Translations under genes and position numbers: made by a program | Source of the DNA: Calditrichia bacterium | Lineage (GTDB): Bacteria > Calditrichota > Calditrichia > RBG-13-44-9 > J075 | NCBI GenBank assembly: GCA_028284905.1 | Contig: JANQQU010000056.1 | Span: 62,001 to 126,000 of the forward strand | Direction of reading: 5' to 3' | Length of the DNA: 64,000 nucleotides | The notes under the pieces: model-generated | Told to the model about the DNA's origin: nothing | The model's input: the letters and a program-made list of their open reading frames with translations, nothing else | Databases searched by the model: none | Part shown: positions 40,536-49,646 of the stretch, in pieces | Layout of the letters: every line of letters begins with the position of its first letter | Position numbering within the stretch: the stretch's first letter is position 1

Positions 40536-41435
40536 CTAAAGATTAATATCCGCTAGATATTCGCTTTTTCCTTGTATATCCAACGGATAGCAATAAACCG
40601 GTCCGCCTAAATTCGGCACCTCAAAATCGTAGCCGGGAGGGGCCAGATGTGAGCGAAAATTAAAGGCGGCGGTGGTAACGTAGAGATCGGTCAAATCTTT
40701 ACCACCGAACATTACCGAGGAGGTTTGCGTCATCGGGGTTTGGATACGGCGCTCTTCCTTGCCGTCCGGATCGAAACGGATGACGCAGCTGCCGTACCAC
40801 ATGGCGCACCAGATATATCCTTCCGCATCAACCGTCATACCATCGGGAACCCCATCTTCAACAGCAGTCGTCACCAAATTTCGTTTATTGGAAATATTGC
40901 CAGTTTGCAGATCGAAATCGTAAGCGTTTATTTCCCGAGTGACCGAATCCACCAGGTAAAAGGTGCGGTTGTCGGGAGAAAAGCCCATTCCGTTGGAAAG
41001 ATGTAATCCTTCTTCAAGAATACTGATGTCACCATTGTTGTCAACCCGAAAGAGTCTTCCCATCCGGTATTCTGCGTTCGGGTTATAATATTTGGAGCCA
41101 GCATAAAACCGTCCGTTCGCATCGGCGATGGAATCATTAAAACAGAGCTCGACGCCGTCATACACTTTGACGATGTCATGTAGACCCCCTTCAGCTGTCC
41201 ATAATTGCAGGCCTGCTTCCAGCATCGCACATACCAACCCGCCGGATTTGTTTAAAGAAAAACCGGCGATTTTCGGTCCATCGACGACAGTTTCCACCTT
41301 ATTAACAGCGGGATCGTAACGATAAATAAGACCGCCAAAAATATCCGTCCACCAGAGCGCCTGCCCGGCCTCATCCCAAATCGGCCCTTCACTCAATTCA
41401 CTTCTCAGATCGGAAATCACCTTATAATTTTGCAT
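40536..41435 (-). CDS. SMP-30/gluconolactonase/LRE family lactonase
   Basis: The 299-residue six-bladed beta-propeller starts at ATG 41433-41435, with AAAGGAG five bases upstream. A longer frame to 41477 lacks this. Family landmarks are SELSEGPIWDEAGQALWWTDI (metal-binding Glu), CFNDSIADANGRFYAGS, LSNGMGFSPDNRTFYLVDS and VPDGMTVDAEGYIWCAMW. The Glu, Asn and Asp residues in these segments bind Ca/Zn in gluconolactonases. It should hydrolyse a sugar lactone to an aldonate in the cytosol. With the SDR, dehydratase and kinase in the same strand group it fits an oxidative sugar pathway (sugar to lactone to aldonate to keto-deoxy acid). The particular sugar is unknown. Confidence 0.9.
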   Translation of the reverse strand: MQNYKVISDLRSELSEGPIWDEAGQALWWTDIFGGLIYRYDPAVNKVETVVDGPKIAGFSLNKSGGLVCAMLEAGLQLWTAEGGLHDIVKVYDGVELCFNDSIADANGRFYAGSKYYNPNAEYRMGRLFRVDNNGDISILEEGLHLSNGMGFSPDNRTFYLVDSVTREINAYDFDLQTGNISNKRNLVTTAVEDGVPDGMTVDAEGYIWCAMWYGSCVIRFDPDGKEERRIQTPMTQTSSVMFGGKDLTDLYVTTAAFNFRSHLAPPGYDFEVPNLGGPVYCYPLDIQGKSEYLADINL

Positions 41436-41450
41436 TAGTTCTCCTTTAGG

Positions 41451-41590
41451 TAAGTTCTTGGACAAAATGAGTAGCACTCAAAAGGTCAAAACTGAGAGTT
41501 CACCCACTTTTTGCCCATTTGTAAATTTGCAAATGGGCAAGACGAAAGTGCAGCAAGCCAGTTATCAGCACATATTTTTGTCCAGACACT
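41451..41590. repeat. Imperfect 140-bp inverted repeat between lactonase and dehydratase genes
   Basis: The core TTGCCCATTTG (41511-41521) pairs exactly with CAAATGGGCAA (41530-41540). Flanking arms AAGTTCTTGGACAAAA and TTTTTGTCCAGACACTT also pair with mismatches. The element fills the whole spacer between two minus-strand genes and may act as an RNA hairpin or be a non-autonomous mobile element. Confidence 0.7.
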
Positions 41591-41593
41591 TAC

Positions 41594-42586
41594 TTAGTTA
41601 TCAGATTTTTCTACTGCTTCGATGAGTCCTCTCATGTAGCCAACAGCAAACAGTCTGCCCAGCATGGTATACCCGGAGGCTTTCCCGCTAAAATAACCTT
41701 CTGCCTTGTCGCCGACATCGTGCCCCTGTTCATTGATCAGTAAAGGAACGTGGTCTGGACGGATAACGCCGGTATACCCGGTTTTATGATAGGCTTGCAT
41801 TGCTTTAAACATGTCAGTTTTGCCATCGTCTTGGAATACTTCGACAAAATTTTTGCTGTCGCCGCGGATATCCCGAAAATGGGCGAAATGAATATGTTCG
41901 CTAAAGCGTTCAATCAGCGCTGGAACATCAGCATCCATTTCCGCAAATGTGCCCTGGCACATGGTGATGCCGTTACTGGGGCTCTTAGCCATGTCGATCA
42001 ATCGATCAAAACTTCGCGGTTCCGAAAAGATACGCGCGAGACCGCAGAGCGGATTAATCGGGGGGTCATCGGGATGGAGCGCCAGTTTTACGCCCGCTTG
42101 TTCAGCGGTGGGCAGAACCGCCTTCAGAAAATAGCTGAGGTTTTCCCACATTTCTTCCGAAGTGGTTTCCCCATCTTCGGTCCGGAAGTTGTCATCCCAC
42201 TTTTCAAAATCGAAGCTGCTGGTGAGTGCCTCACCGCGAATTGGGGTTTGATAAGAGGTTCTGGCGACTCTCAAACTCCAGGGCATAAAGCTATAACATA
42301 GCACTGGTATGCCTGCTTTCCCCATATTAACCAGACATTCTTTGAAATAGGCGATCTGATCATCGCGACCGGGTTTTGCCAGCACAATTTGATCCATCGG
42401 TGGGCCACCTTCGATTACCGAAAGCGTTAAGCCGGCCTCGGCAATCTTATTCTTCCAACTCAAGAGTTCCGAGTAGCTGCTGGGCATATCTTCCATATGA
42501 TAATAGACCACATCTGTTACCCCGATTTGGCTGGCCAATTTAAGATTAAGGTCGTTGAGCGGGGTTAAAACTAAACCGATTTTCAT
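41594..42586 (-). CDS. Mannonate dehydratase-like (UxuA family) TIM-barrel protein
   Basis: The 330-residue protein resembles UxuA. It shows SVIEGGPP near the N-terminal third, then ALHPDDPPINPLCGLARIF, ITMCQGTFAEM, HIHFAHFRDIRG and GVIRPDHVP, which contain the His, Cys, His and Asp residues that bind the metal in mannonate dehydratases. The reaction would be D-mannonate to 2-keto-3-deoxygluconate. The sequence diverges from E. coli UxuA and is shorter (330 versus 394 residues), so another aldonate is possible. It lies between the lactonase and the enolase-like gene, on the same strand. Expected cytosolic. Confidence 0.85.
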   Translation of the reverse strand: MKIGLVLTPLNDLNLKLASQIGVTDVVYYHMEDMPSSYSELLSWKNKIAEAGLTLSVIEGGPPMDQIVLAKPGRDDQIAYFKECLVNMGKAGIPVLCYSFMPWSLRVARTSYQTPIRGEALTSSFDFEKWDDNFRTEDGETTSEEMWENLSYFLKAVLPTAEQAGVKLALHPDDPPINPLCGLARIFSEPRSFDRLIDMAKSPSNGITMCQGTFAEMDADVPALIERFSEHIHFAHFRDIRGDSKNFVEVFQDDGKTDMFKAMQAYHKTGYTGVIRPDHVPLLINEQGHDVGDKAEGYFSGKASGYTMLGRLFAVGYMRGLIEAVEKSDN

Positions 42587-42679
42587 AAACTAATCCTAAT
42601 CGTCTGTATTTCTAGGAATTTCTAACTATTTGTTTTCAAAGCAACTAATTATGATTCTTGTAGTGTTAAAACCAGGAAT

Positions 42680-43960
42680 TTATGTTCGACGAAATGGCTT
42701 CCTGCCACTAAAGACCGATCGATGCGCTAATTCATTTTCTATTCGAAGCAGTTGATTATATTTGGCCATTCTTTCCGAAGTCGCCAGTGATCCGATTTTT
42801 ATCTGTCCGGCAGCAGTGGCCACCGCCAGATCGGCAATGGTGGTATCTTCTGTTTCCCCGGATCGGGCTGAGACGATAGTGGCATAGTCGTGAGCTTTCG
42901 CCATTTCCAAAACAGCAATGGTTTCCGTTAGGGTACCGATCTGGTTCATTTTAACCAGAATCGCATTTGCAGTATCGCTTTCCAGCGCCTGACGAAGCCG
43001 ATGAAGATTGGTGGTTAATAAATCGTCGCCAATCAATTGCACTTTCGTGCCTAATTTCTCTGTCAATAGTTTCCAGCCCTGCCAATCATCTTCTGCCAGT
43101 CCGTCCTCGATGGAGATGAGCGGATATTTTTCTGACCAGTCCGCCAGCAGTTCTACCATCGCTGCCGCATCTAACTGACGTTGTTCGGTTTGGAGGTGAT
43201 ATTGCCCGTCATGGTAAAACTGGGACGCGGCGACATCGATGGCAAAGGCAATATCTTCTCCGGGACGAAAGCCGCTTTGCTCGATGGCTTTCAGCAATAA
43301 TTCAAACGCGGCCTGATGAGAATCTAATGGCGGACCAAAGCCCCCTTCGTCTGCCAGGCCGAGATGTTGAAACCCCTGTTTATCAAGGAGTTGTCGCAAT
43401 TGCGAACGAACTGTTGCGGACATCTCCATCGCTTGTTGAAATGAGGTTGCACCAACGGGGATAATTAAAAAATCTTGCAAATCCAGGGAACGATTGGCAT
43501 GCATGCCACCACTAATCATGTTGATCATCGGCATTGGCAGTAAGAAAGTTTTATCGTTTCCCAGATAGCGATATAAAGCGAGATTCTCAGCAGCCGCGGC
43601 AGCTTTGGCACAAGCGACCGACACGCCTAATAAAGCATTGGCGCCTAAATTTGCTTTGTTTGAGGTGCCGTCAAGATTGATCAATTGCTGGTCTATTTTG
43701 CCCTGATCGCGAACATCGCAACCCAGCAACTCTGGTGCTATTTTACGATTGACATTTTCTACAGCCTTTTTTACCCCTAATCCATTATAACGCTGTCGAT
43801 CGCCATCCCGCAACTCCAGTGCTTCATGTATGCCGGTGGAAGCGCCCGAGGGAACAATCATCCGTCCGTTATGCCCGGAATCTATAGTTACTTCTGCCTC
43901 CAACGTTGGGCGACCGCGGGAATCAAAAACTTCTCTTGCTTCGACTTTGGTAATCTTCAT
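42680..43960 (-). CDS. Enolase family protein with altered active-site residues
   Basis: The 426-residue product is full enolase length. Conserved: PSGASTGIHEALELRDGD, His154 (GGMHAN), Glu205 (LADEGG), metal ligands Asp242, Glu285 and Asp312, Lys337 (ILVKMNQIGTLTET) and Lys388 (GQIKIGS). Changed: Asp163 in LQDFLII replaces the usual Glu of QEF, and Ala365 in VSARSGETEDT replaces the near-invariant His of SHRSGETED (His373 of yeast enolase, a substrate phosphate/loop residue). The usual DSRGNPT also reads DSRGRPT. The gene lies in a sugar-acid catabolic group and not in a glycolytic or ftsB context. It may be a specialised paralogue acting on 2-phosphoglycerate with altered kinetics, or on a related phosphorylated acid. 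The name enolase is kept at family level only. Confidence 0.88.
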   Translation of the reverse strand: MKITKVEAREVFDSRGRPTLEAEVTIDSGHNGRMIVPSGASTGIHEALELRDGDRQRYNGLGVKKAVENVNRKIAPELLGCDVRDQGKIDQQLINLDGTSNKANLGANALLGVSVACAKAAAAAENLALYRYLGNDKTFLLPMPMINMISGGMHANRSLDLQDFLIIPVGATSFQQAMEMSATVRSQLRQLLDKQGFQHLGLADEGGFGPPLDSHQAAFELLLKAIEQSGFRPGEDIAFAIDVAASQFYHDGQYHLQTEQRQLDAAAMVELLADWSEKYPLISIEDGLAEDDWQGWKLLTEKLGTKVQLIGDDLLTTNLHRLRQALESDTANAILVKMNQIGTLTETIAVLEMAKAHDYATIVSARSGETEDTTIADLAVATAAGQIKIGSLATSERMAKYNQLLRIENELAHRSVFSGRKPFRRT

Positions 43961-43995
43961 TTAGCTTTTCTCAATACAGGGCATTATTAAATTGG

Positions 43996-44166
43996 GCCAC
44001 GGATCAACACGGATTTTCACTGATTTTTAAATATTAGACCTTATTCCACTTTAATAGCTAATAATTATCTCCATTCATTCTTCGACAGGCTCAGGATGAA
44101 TGAAATGAATGATTCTATCATGCTCTTCCAATTTAAATCCGTGCGAATCGGTGCAAATCCGTGGCT
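43996..44166. repeat. Nested inverted repeat (CCACGGAT-type element)
   Basis: Outer arms start GCCACGGATCAACACGGATT (from 43996) and end GTGCAAATCCGTGGC (to 44165), complementary over about 35 bases with mismatches. Inside, CATTCATTCTTCGA and AGGATGAATGAA form a second arm pair. The element occupies the spacer between the kinase and enolase-like genes. It looks like a dispersed non-autonomous repeat. Confidence 0.7.
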
Positions 44167-44190
44167 ATAATAAAATGCCGCTAACAAAGG

Positions 44191-45192
44191 TTAAATTTTC
44201 TCAAATATTTGACACACTTCGGAAATTTGCTGCACTCGCCGCTTTAAAATTTCTTTTGCCGCAAAGCGAATAAAATTCTTCTGATCCGCGTCCTGAAGAT
44301 ATTCAGCGGGAGATTTCCCATCGATTCGGGCCAGCATCAAACAGCCTAGTTGCAATACGGTATTCTGTTCTAATGCCTGAAAATCTCGTTCAGGCAAATC
44401 TGCTTGATAGGCGCTCCAAAAAATTTTCAGCAAATTCAAAAACTGCACTGAATGATTCGCACGGTAGACAGCTTTTAAAAATAGGTGATTCATAAAAAAT
44501 GCCGCATCAAAAGCAGGATCGCCGTAATGAACGACTTCAAAATCCAGCAGGAAAATTTCTTGCTGGTGAATCAGGATATTTTTCGGGCTGAAATCCCCGT
44601 GGACCAAAGTAAGTTTCCGCTGCTGCATCTGCTGAATTGCTAAATCAACTTGCCCGGAAATTTCCGAATGTGCCCGCTTTATCTGTTCATAGTAGGGCTC
44701 AATCCGTAGTTGATAAAAACAGTCATCATCAATGAAATTTGACTTCGCAGCTGCTAAATGGTACGTTTTCCTATGGACTTCAGCCAAAATTCTTCCCAGT
44801 TGCTGCCCAATGTTTTCATCAATATTTCCAGATAATAATGCCTCCTTGTAATTGATCGACTGCGACGCGGCCGCGGAAATGATAATAATAAAATTATCTG
44901 AATCTTCGAAAATCACATCCGGAATCTGACAGCTAATTTTCAGCTTGTTTAGCAGTCGCATCCCGGCACTCTCCCGTAAAATACGTTGACGGCCAGCCAG
45001 CCATTCATGCTGCACCCGCAGTTTCGGGAGGGATTGTTTTGCCACCCAATCAATTCCGCTGCCACTAACCCGATACACTAAATTTGATACACCGCCGCCT
45101 AATTCTTTTATTCTTATAACTTTAGTCGCATCGATCAAACCCTGTTTTTGCAGGTATTCCTGAAGGTTTTCTGCGTTTATTTCCCAGATCAT
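44191..45192 (-). CDS. Aminoglycoside-phosphotransferase-fold small-molecule kinase
   Basis: The product has 333 residues. The kinase-like fold is shown by ELGGGVSNLVYRVS (nucleotide loop), VAKQ (ATP Lys), the catalytic loop LVHGDFSPKNILIH (Asp base) and FLLDFEVVHYGDPAFDAAFF (metal Asp). The pattern is nearest to APH/choline/methylthioribose-type kinases. It follows an SDR gene by 23 bp and precedes the enolase-like gene. A role phosphorylating a sugar, glycerate or sugar acid in this pathway is plausible. An antibiotic-resistance function is unlikely given the catabolic neighbours. Substrate unknown. Confidence 0.78.
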   Translation of the reverse strand: MIWEINAENLQEYLQKQGLIDATKVIRIKELGGGVSNLVYRVSGSGIDWVAKQSLPKLRVQHEWLAGRQRILRESAGMRLLNKLKISCQIPDVIFEDSDNFIIIISAAASQSINYKEALLSGNIDENIGQQLGRILAEVHRKTYHLAAAKSNFIDDDCFYQLRIEPYYEQIKRAHSEISGQVDLAIQQMQQRKLTLVHGDFSPKNILIHQQEIFLLDFEVVHYGDPAFDAAFFMNHLFLKAVYRANHSVQFLNLLKIFWSAYQADLPERDFQALEQNTVLQLGCLMLARIDGKSPAEYLQDADQKNFIRFAAKEILKRRVQQISEVCQIFEKI

Positions 45193-45215
45193 AAAAATTC
45201 AATTAGGCTATTGTT

Positions 45216-45995
45216 CTAAAAGAAAGTCGACATTAATCCACCGTCAATGATATAAGCAGCGCCGGTGATAAATGAGGAGCGTGGTCCTGCCAAAAACAAC
45301 ACTAATTCTGCGACTTCCGGCGCTTCTCCAACCCGTCCCAGGGGATGAAAACTGCCCCATTCCTTGAACAGGTCATCCGGGCTTTTTTCCGGTGTCGCCA
45401 GGTTGTCCGCGGCATATTGTAACATCGGTGTTTTTATCGAGCCCGGGCAAACCGCATTGGCCCGAATGTTCTCTTTCGCAAAATCAACCGCGATGCTGCG
45501 CGTCAATGCCAAAATGCCCGCTTTGGAAGTGGTATATGGGGCAACATCCGGTTGGCAGGCGAAACTCTGCACCGAGGCGGTATTAACAATGGCACCACCG
45601 CCGCGTTTAATCATCTCCGGAATACAATATTTGGAACAGAGATAAATACTCTTCAGGTTAACACCCATAACGTAATCCCACTCGTCTTCCGGTGTTGTGA
45701 CAACATTGCCATAGTGCTGGATGCCGGCATTGTTGTAGAGAATGTCGATCCCGCCAAAAGCGGCCAGTGCGGCCTTGGGGATTTCCTGAACTTCCGCAGC
45801 TTTAGAGACATCCGCCTTGACAAAAATTGCTTTTCCCCCGTTCTTGTTGAGTGTTTCAACTAACTGATTTCCCATTTCCGCATCGATGTCTACCACGACT
45901 ACGGCAGCGCCCTGGGCGCTAAATGCTTTCGCGGTGGATTCCCCGATACCTTTGCTGCCACCAGTTACAACTGCTACCTTGTCTTTAAATTCCAT
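45216..45995 (-). CDS. Short-chain dehydrogenase/reductase
   Basis: This 259-residue classical SDR has the cofactor motif VTGGSKGIGEST, Asp at the end of beta-2 (VVVDIDAE, suggesting NAD), NNAGIQ, the catalytic Ser in NTASVQSF, Tyr-x-x-x-Lys in APYTTSKAG, and the C-terminal FITGAAYIIDGG. It should oxidise a sugar, polyol or hydroxy acid in the cytosol. The closest general look is to 3-hydroxybutyrate and sugar dehydrogenase SDRs. With lactonase, dehydratase and kinase downstream on the same strand, a sugar-1-dehydrogenase giving a lactone is the favoured guess. Confidence 0.88.
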   Translation of the reverse strand: MEFKDKVAVVTGGSKGIGESTAKAFSAQGAAVVVVDIDAEMGNQLVETLNKNGGKAIFVKADVSKAAEVQEIPKAALAAFGGIDILYNNAGIQHYGNVVTTPEDEWDYVMGVNLKSIYLCSKYCIPEMIKRGGGAIVNTASVQSFACQPDVAPYTTSKAGILALTRSIAVDFAKENIRANAVCPGSIKTPMLQYAADNLATPEKSPDDLFKEWGSFHPLGRVGEAPEVAELVLFLAGPRSSFITGAAYIIDGGLMSTFF

Positions 45996-46099
45996 GTTAT
46001 TCCACTCTGTTTATAGATGAGCTGGTTAAAGGTACTCATTTAGATAATAAGCGATAGACCACTCTATCGATCATCAAGTAACAATAGTTTTTTATTTCT

Positions 46100-47173
46100 T
46101 TACTTCACTGCTCCCTGGGCGGAAATTTGATTAACCTGCTTTAAATTTTTATAGACAACGGCTAATAATTCTGTATCGATTTGCCCATTTGCAGGAATCG
46201 TCAATTGCGTGCCTTGTTTCACTGCTTCCGCTAAACCGGATGTCGGCATGCTTGTCCAGGGCTCCAGGCCAATATTATATGTCTGGCTGTACCAGGGGTA
46301 GCCCTGACCACCGTTAAAGACCTGCCAATACCAGAGGTATTTAAAAACATCATCATTCCAACGTAGGCCAAAGCCAACTTCTCGCTGGGTATGGGTAAGT
46401 GCAAACCAGGGTTCGCTTAAATTCAGCAGATAGGTCATATCCTCGGATTTTCGTGATTTTGGAGGAATGGTGCGGAAATCAATCTTGTTGCCTGCTTTAT
46501 CCTGGGCGAAAGGCCAGTTAAATCGCTCACCGGGATTAAAGCGATGATTATTTGAATATCCTTCATGATGGATCAGGATTTCTTTCGCCGGCGTATCGAT
46601 TCGGCAATGTTCATCCAGAAAAGGTTCGCCAAATGCAAGGTGATGCCCCCACATTAGCTCGATCGTTTCCGGGGACTCGTTTATCAAGGATTCAGTGATA
46701 TTTAAAATTGCTTCGTTGCGCTTCAGAGTAAGGGTTTTTTCCAGGCGTAGCGGGGTGCGCAAAGCTCGTACTGTCAATTGACAACTGACAGCCTCGGGAT
46801 CATCCTGGAGAATACGGCATTGCCAGGGCAAATTAGAAACTTCTCCATGCTGTCCGTAGGATACCCCTTTGTAAGTGCAGGCCCCGCCTCCGGAGGGTAA
46901 AATCTCCTGCCAGCCCCCTTCATAATAATCAAGAAACGAACCGGCTTCAGTAATATTGGTAGGCACTCCCCGATTTGGGTTTCTCAATCCGGTTGGCGTT
47001 CTCCACATAAAATCAATATCTAAAGGCTTGTAGAGAAATTCGTAAATATCACTCCCTTTATCGGCGAGAATGGTAATTCGTAGCAATTCATTTTCCATTA
47101 CTACGGTTTTCAATCCTTTTAATTGCCACTCATCAGAAATGCGGCAACCATAATTTCGATCTGCATTATTCAT
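46100..47173 (-). CDS. DUF4432 / aldose-1-epimerase-like protein
   Basis: This 357-residue beta-sandwich protein belongs to the galactose-mutarotase-like superfamily. Family-like segments are LRITILADKGSDIYEFLYKP, GWQEILPSGGG, YGQHGEVSNLPW, LMWGHHLAFGEPFLDE and YNIGLEPWTSMP. No signal peptide is seen. DUF4432 proteins are usually linked to sugar catabolic operons and may interconvert anomers or bind a sugar. It is the first gene of the minus-strand sugar group (105 bp before the SDR), so the mutarotase, dehydrogenase, lactonase, dehydratase order makes sense biochemically. The 275-bp region upstream, shared with a divergent acyl-CoA dehydrogenase gene, is the likely promoter. Confidence 0.75.
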   Translation of the reverse strand: MNNADRNYGCRISDEWQLKGLKTVVMENELLRITILADKGSDIYEFLYKPLDIDFMWRTPTGLRNPNRGVPTNITEAGSFLDYYEGGWQEILPSGGGACTYKGVSYGQHGEVSNLPWQCRILQDDPEAVSCQLTVRALRTPLRLEKTLTLKRNEAILNITESLINESPETIELMWGHHLAFGEPFLDEHCRIDTPAKEILIHHEGYSNNHRFNPGERFNWPFAQDKAGNKIDFRTIPPKSRKSEDMTYLLNLSEPWFALTHTQREVGFGLRWNDDVFKYLWYWQVFNGGQGYPWYSQTYNIGLEPWTSMPTSGLAEAVKQGTQLTIPANGQIDTELLAVVYKNLKQVNQISAQGAVK

Positions 47174-47448
47174 TAATTGTCTATCCGTTTTATCTTAACA
47201 TGCCATTTCCTCTCAGTATTGGTAATATACTATTGTCTACGATAAATATGAAATATATGGGAGATGAAATTTGGGTTTCGGGCGTCGGCTCTCAAAGAAA
47301 GTTGTTTTTTAATGTATTTCAAAAGCGTAGAACGCTGTAAATCATTCTTGACAAAATGACCACCTCCGAGTATTTTGCAGCATCTGAAAAATGTTACTGA
47401 AACCGAAAGCCTTAGTCTCACCGCAATACCTAATAACAAGGAGTACCC

Positions 47449-48666
47449 ATGGCCGCATCGACGACTGCTACTGCTTCAAATATCTCCGGAAAATCCTTAA
47501 CCGAAATGCTTCAGGAAATACAAGCGTTTCTTGAAACGGAAATTTATCCACTGGAGAAGGGCGTACGGGAAAACTCATTCCAGGCAATGCTGCCGGTGTT
47601 GGCAGAAAAAAGGGCAGCGGTGAAAGCAAATGGATGGTGGACACCGCAGATCTCAGAGAAATGGGGCGGGCCGGGATTCTCCCTGGCCGAGTTCGGTAAG
47701 GTCAGTGAAATTCTCGGACGAAGTCCACTGGGGCACTACGTTTTTAATTGCCAGGCGCCGGATGCCGGTAATATGGAAATCCTCATCGAACATGGCAGTG
47801 ACTATCAACGGGAAACCTTTTTACAGCCGCTGTTAGACGGAAAAATCCGCAGTTGTTTTTCTATGACGGAACCGGCACATGCGGGTTCTAACCCGGTAAT
47901 TATGAGCACCCAGGCGGTAAAAGATGGCGACGATTATGTTATCAACGGCCATAAATGGTTTACCAGTTCGGCGGATGGTGCTTCCTTCGCGATCGTTATG
48001 GCTGTGACGAATCCCGATGCGGAAAATCGTTATCAGCGCGCCAGTCAAATCATTGTTCCTACCGATACTCCCGGCTTTCAACTGGTGCGTAATATTCCCA
48101 TTATGGGAGAGGCGGGGGATGATTATATGAGTCATGCCGAAGTAAAATATGAGAACTGCCGGGTGCCGCAGAAAAATTTACTCGGTAAGGAAGGTGCCGG
48201 CTTCACCATCGCACAGGAGCGTCTGGGACCGGGACGTATCCATCACTGTATGCGCTGGATCGGTATATGCGAACGGGCATTCGAAATGATGTGCCGCTAT
48301 GCAAAAACTCGCGAATTAGCACCGGGTAAACCCCTCGCCAGCAAACAAACCATCCAAAACTGGATAGCGGAAAGCCGGGCGGAAATCAATGCTTCCCGAT
48401 TGATGGTATTGGATACAGCCCGCAAGATTGATGAAGAAGGCGCCTATGCCGCTCGTGTGGAAATTTCCACAATCAAATTTTATGTCGCAAAAGTATTGCA
48501 GAATGTGCTGGATCGCGCCATCCAGACGCACGGTGCTTTGGGAATAACAGACGACATATTGCTATCCTGGTGGTTTCGTCATGAGCGCGGCGCGCGGATT
48601 TACGATGGACCAGACGAGGTACACAAAAGCCGAGTTGCCCGGGAAATTCTCAAGCAATATTCTTAA
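47449..48666 (+). CDS. Acyl-CoA dehydrogenase, ACAD10/11-like
   Basis: The 405-residue flavoprotein starts at an ATG with AAGGAG eight bases upstream. Landmarks: CFSMTEPAHAGSNPVIMST, GHKWFTSSADGASFAIVMAV, GEAGDDYMSHAEVKYENCRV, GPGRIHHCMRWIGICERAFEMM, IQTHGALGITDDILLSWWFRHERGARIYDGPDEVHKS. The GPGRIHHCMR segment is the form seen in ACAD10/ACAD11 and bacterial LvaC-like enzymes, as I recall them. The kinase half of such systems is encoded at 49647 in the same direction, so the pair may degrade 4-hydroxy fatty acids through a phosphorylated acyl-CoA. A sulfotransferase-like gene lies between them. Confidence 0.88.
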   Translation: MAASTTATASNISGKSLTEMLQEIQAFLETEIYPLEKGVRENSFQAMLPVLAEKRAAVKANGWWTPQISEKWGGPGFSLAEFGKVSEILGRSPLGHYVFNCQAPDAGNMEILIEHGSDYQRETFLQPLLDGKIRSCFSMTEPAHAGSNPVIMSTQAVKDGDDYVINGHKWFTSSADGASFAIVMAVTNPDAENRYQRASQIIVPTDTPGFQLVRNIPIMGEAGDDYMSHAEVKYENCRVPQKNLLGKEGAGFTIAQERLGPGRIHHCMRWIGICERAFEMMCRYAKTRELAPGKPLASKQTIQNWIAESRAEINASRLMVLDTARKIDEEGAYAARVEISTIKFYVAKVLQNVLDRAIQTHGALGITDDILLSWWFRHERGARIYDGPDEVHKSRVAREILKQYS

Positions 48667-48871
48667 TTGTTAGCGAATTCGCTCAGCTTTATTAGGGTTA
48701 AGAAGTGCATGTCTGCGAAAGATTGAGAACAACTTTTCAGAATCTATCAAAGGAATCACAACGGATAGGGATTTCTTTAGTAGTGTCCAGCTATATGAAT
48801 CTATCTGCTTTATTCGGGATTTCAACACATTAAAGTGGTGAAACGTCAAAGACTAACAGGGATGTTGAACG

Positions 48872-49591
48872 ATGGCTGGGAAACTGAAATATCAACTTAA
48901 ACGGGCGATTTCAATTCTGAAGGCGCTCCCTGATCGTAGTGAAACGCGAATCTTTTGTATCTCCATGCAGCGGACAGGTACAACTTCGGTTGGTAAATTC
49001 TTTCAGGATTTTGGATATCGCTGGGCTGGCTGGCCGGCGGATTTAAATAATTCCTGGTCAGAATGCTGGTATCAAGGTGACTTTGAAAAGATATTTTCGT
49101 CTGTTGATTTTCGGGCAGCAAATGCGTTTGAGGATTCTCCCTGGTTTTTGCCGGGATTTTATAAAGTTTTATACCACCGGTTTCCCCAGGCAAAGTTTAT
49201 TCTTTTTACCAGGGATGCCGATGCCTGGTTTCAATCGATGGTAAACCATTCCGCCGGGAATATCATTGGCAGCAGTAAGATTCATTGTAAAATCTATCAG
49301 CGGGAAGATGAATATTTTCAACTGCTTAATTCAGGCAGTTTTGATGAAAAACTGGAGAACCAGAATTATTCTGAGAAAACATTAAAATTGACCGGTTTGG
49401 GGGAACATTATAAAAATATTTTCCGGTTGCACAATAGGGAAGTGCAGGATTTTTTCAATAAATATAATTCCCAGGCTTTATTCGTCGGGGCGTTGGAGGA
49501 CGATAAAAAATGGCAAAAACTCGGTGCTTTTTTAGGAATAAATGTTCCTGAAAATTATAATAGTTATGAAAATCAGTCTTCTCAAGATTAA
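48872..49591 (+). CDS. Sulfotransferase-like protein
   Basis: The product has 239 residues. Near the N-terminus, IFCISMQRTGTTSVGKFFQD matches the 5'-phosphosulfate-binding loop of PAPS-dependent sulfotransferases. A second typical segment is FPQAKFILFTRDADAWFQSMV, resembling the 3'-phosphate-binding region (R-D-x-x-x-W). The C-terminal half (LHNREVQDFFNK, LFVGALEDDKKWQKLGAFLG) is also usual for the family. No signal peptide, so a cytosolic location is likely. It lies between the acyl-CoA dehydrogenase and APH-kinase genes, with 205 and 55 bp spacers, and may be a later insertion into that pair. Acceptor unknown. Confidence 0.75.
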   Translation: MAGKLKYQLKRAISILKALPDRSETRIFCISMQRTGTTSVGKFFQDFGYRWAGWPADLNNSWSECWYQGDFEKIFSSVDFRAANAFEDSPWFLPGFYKVLYHRFPQAKFILFTRDADAWFQSMVNHSAGNIIGSSKIHCKIYQREDEYFQLLNSGSFDEKLENQNYSEKTLKLTGLGEHYKNIFRLHNREVQDFFNKYNSQALFVGALEDDKKWQKLGAFLGINVPENYNSYENQSSQD

Positions 49592-49646
49592 ACCTGAGGA
49601 TCAATTGCTTCAAAATCAAAAACTAATATGACGTGGGTACGATAAG

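Noticed and set aside
44191-45192. Aminoglycoside resistance kinase
   Set aside because: The fold is shared, but gene context is sugar catabolism and the motifs are nearer to general small-molecule kinases.
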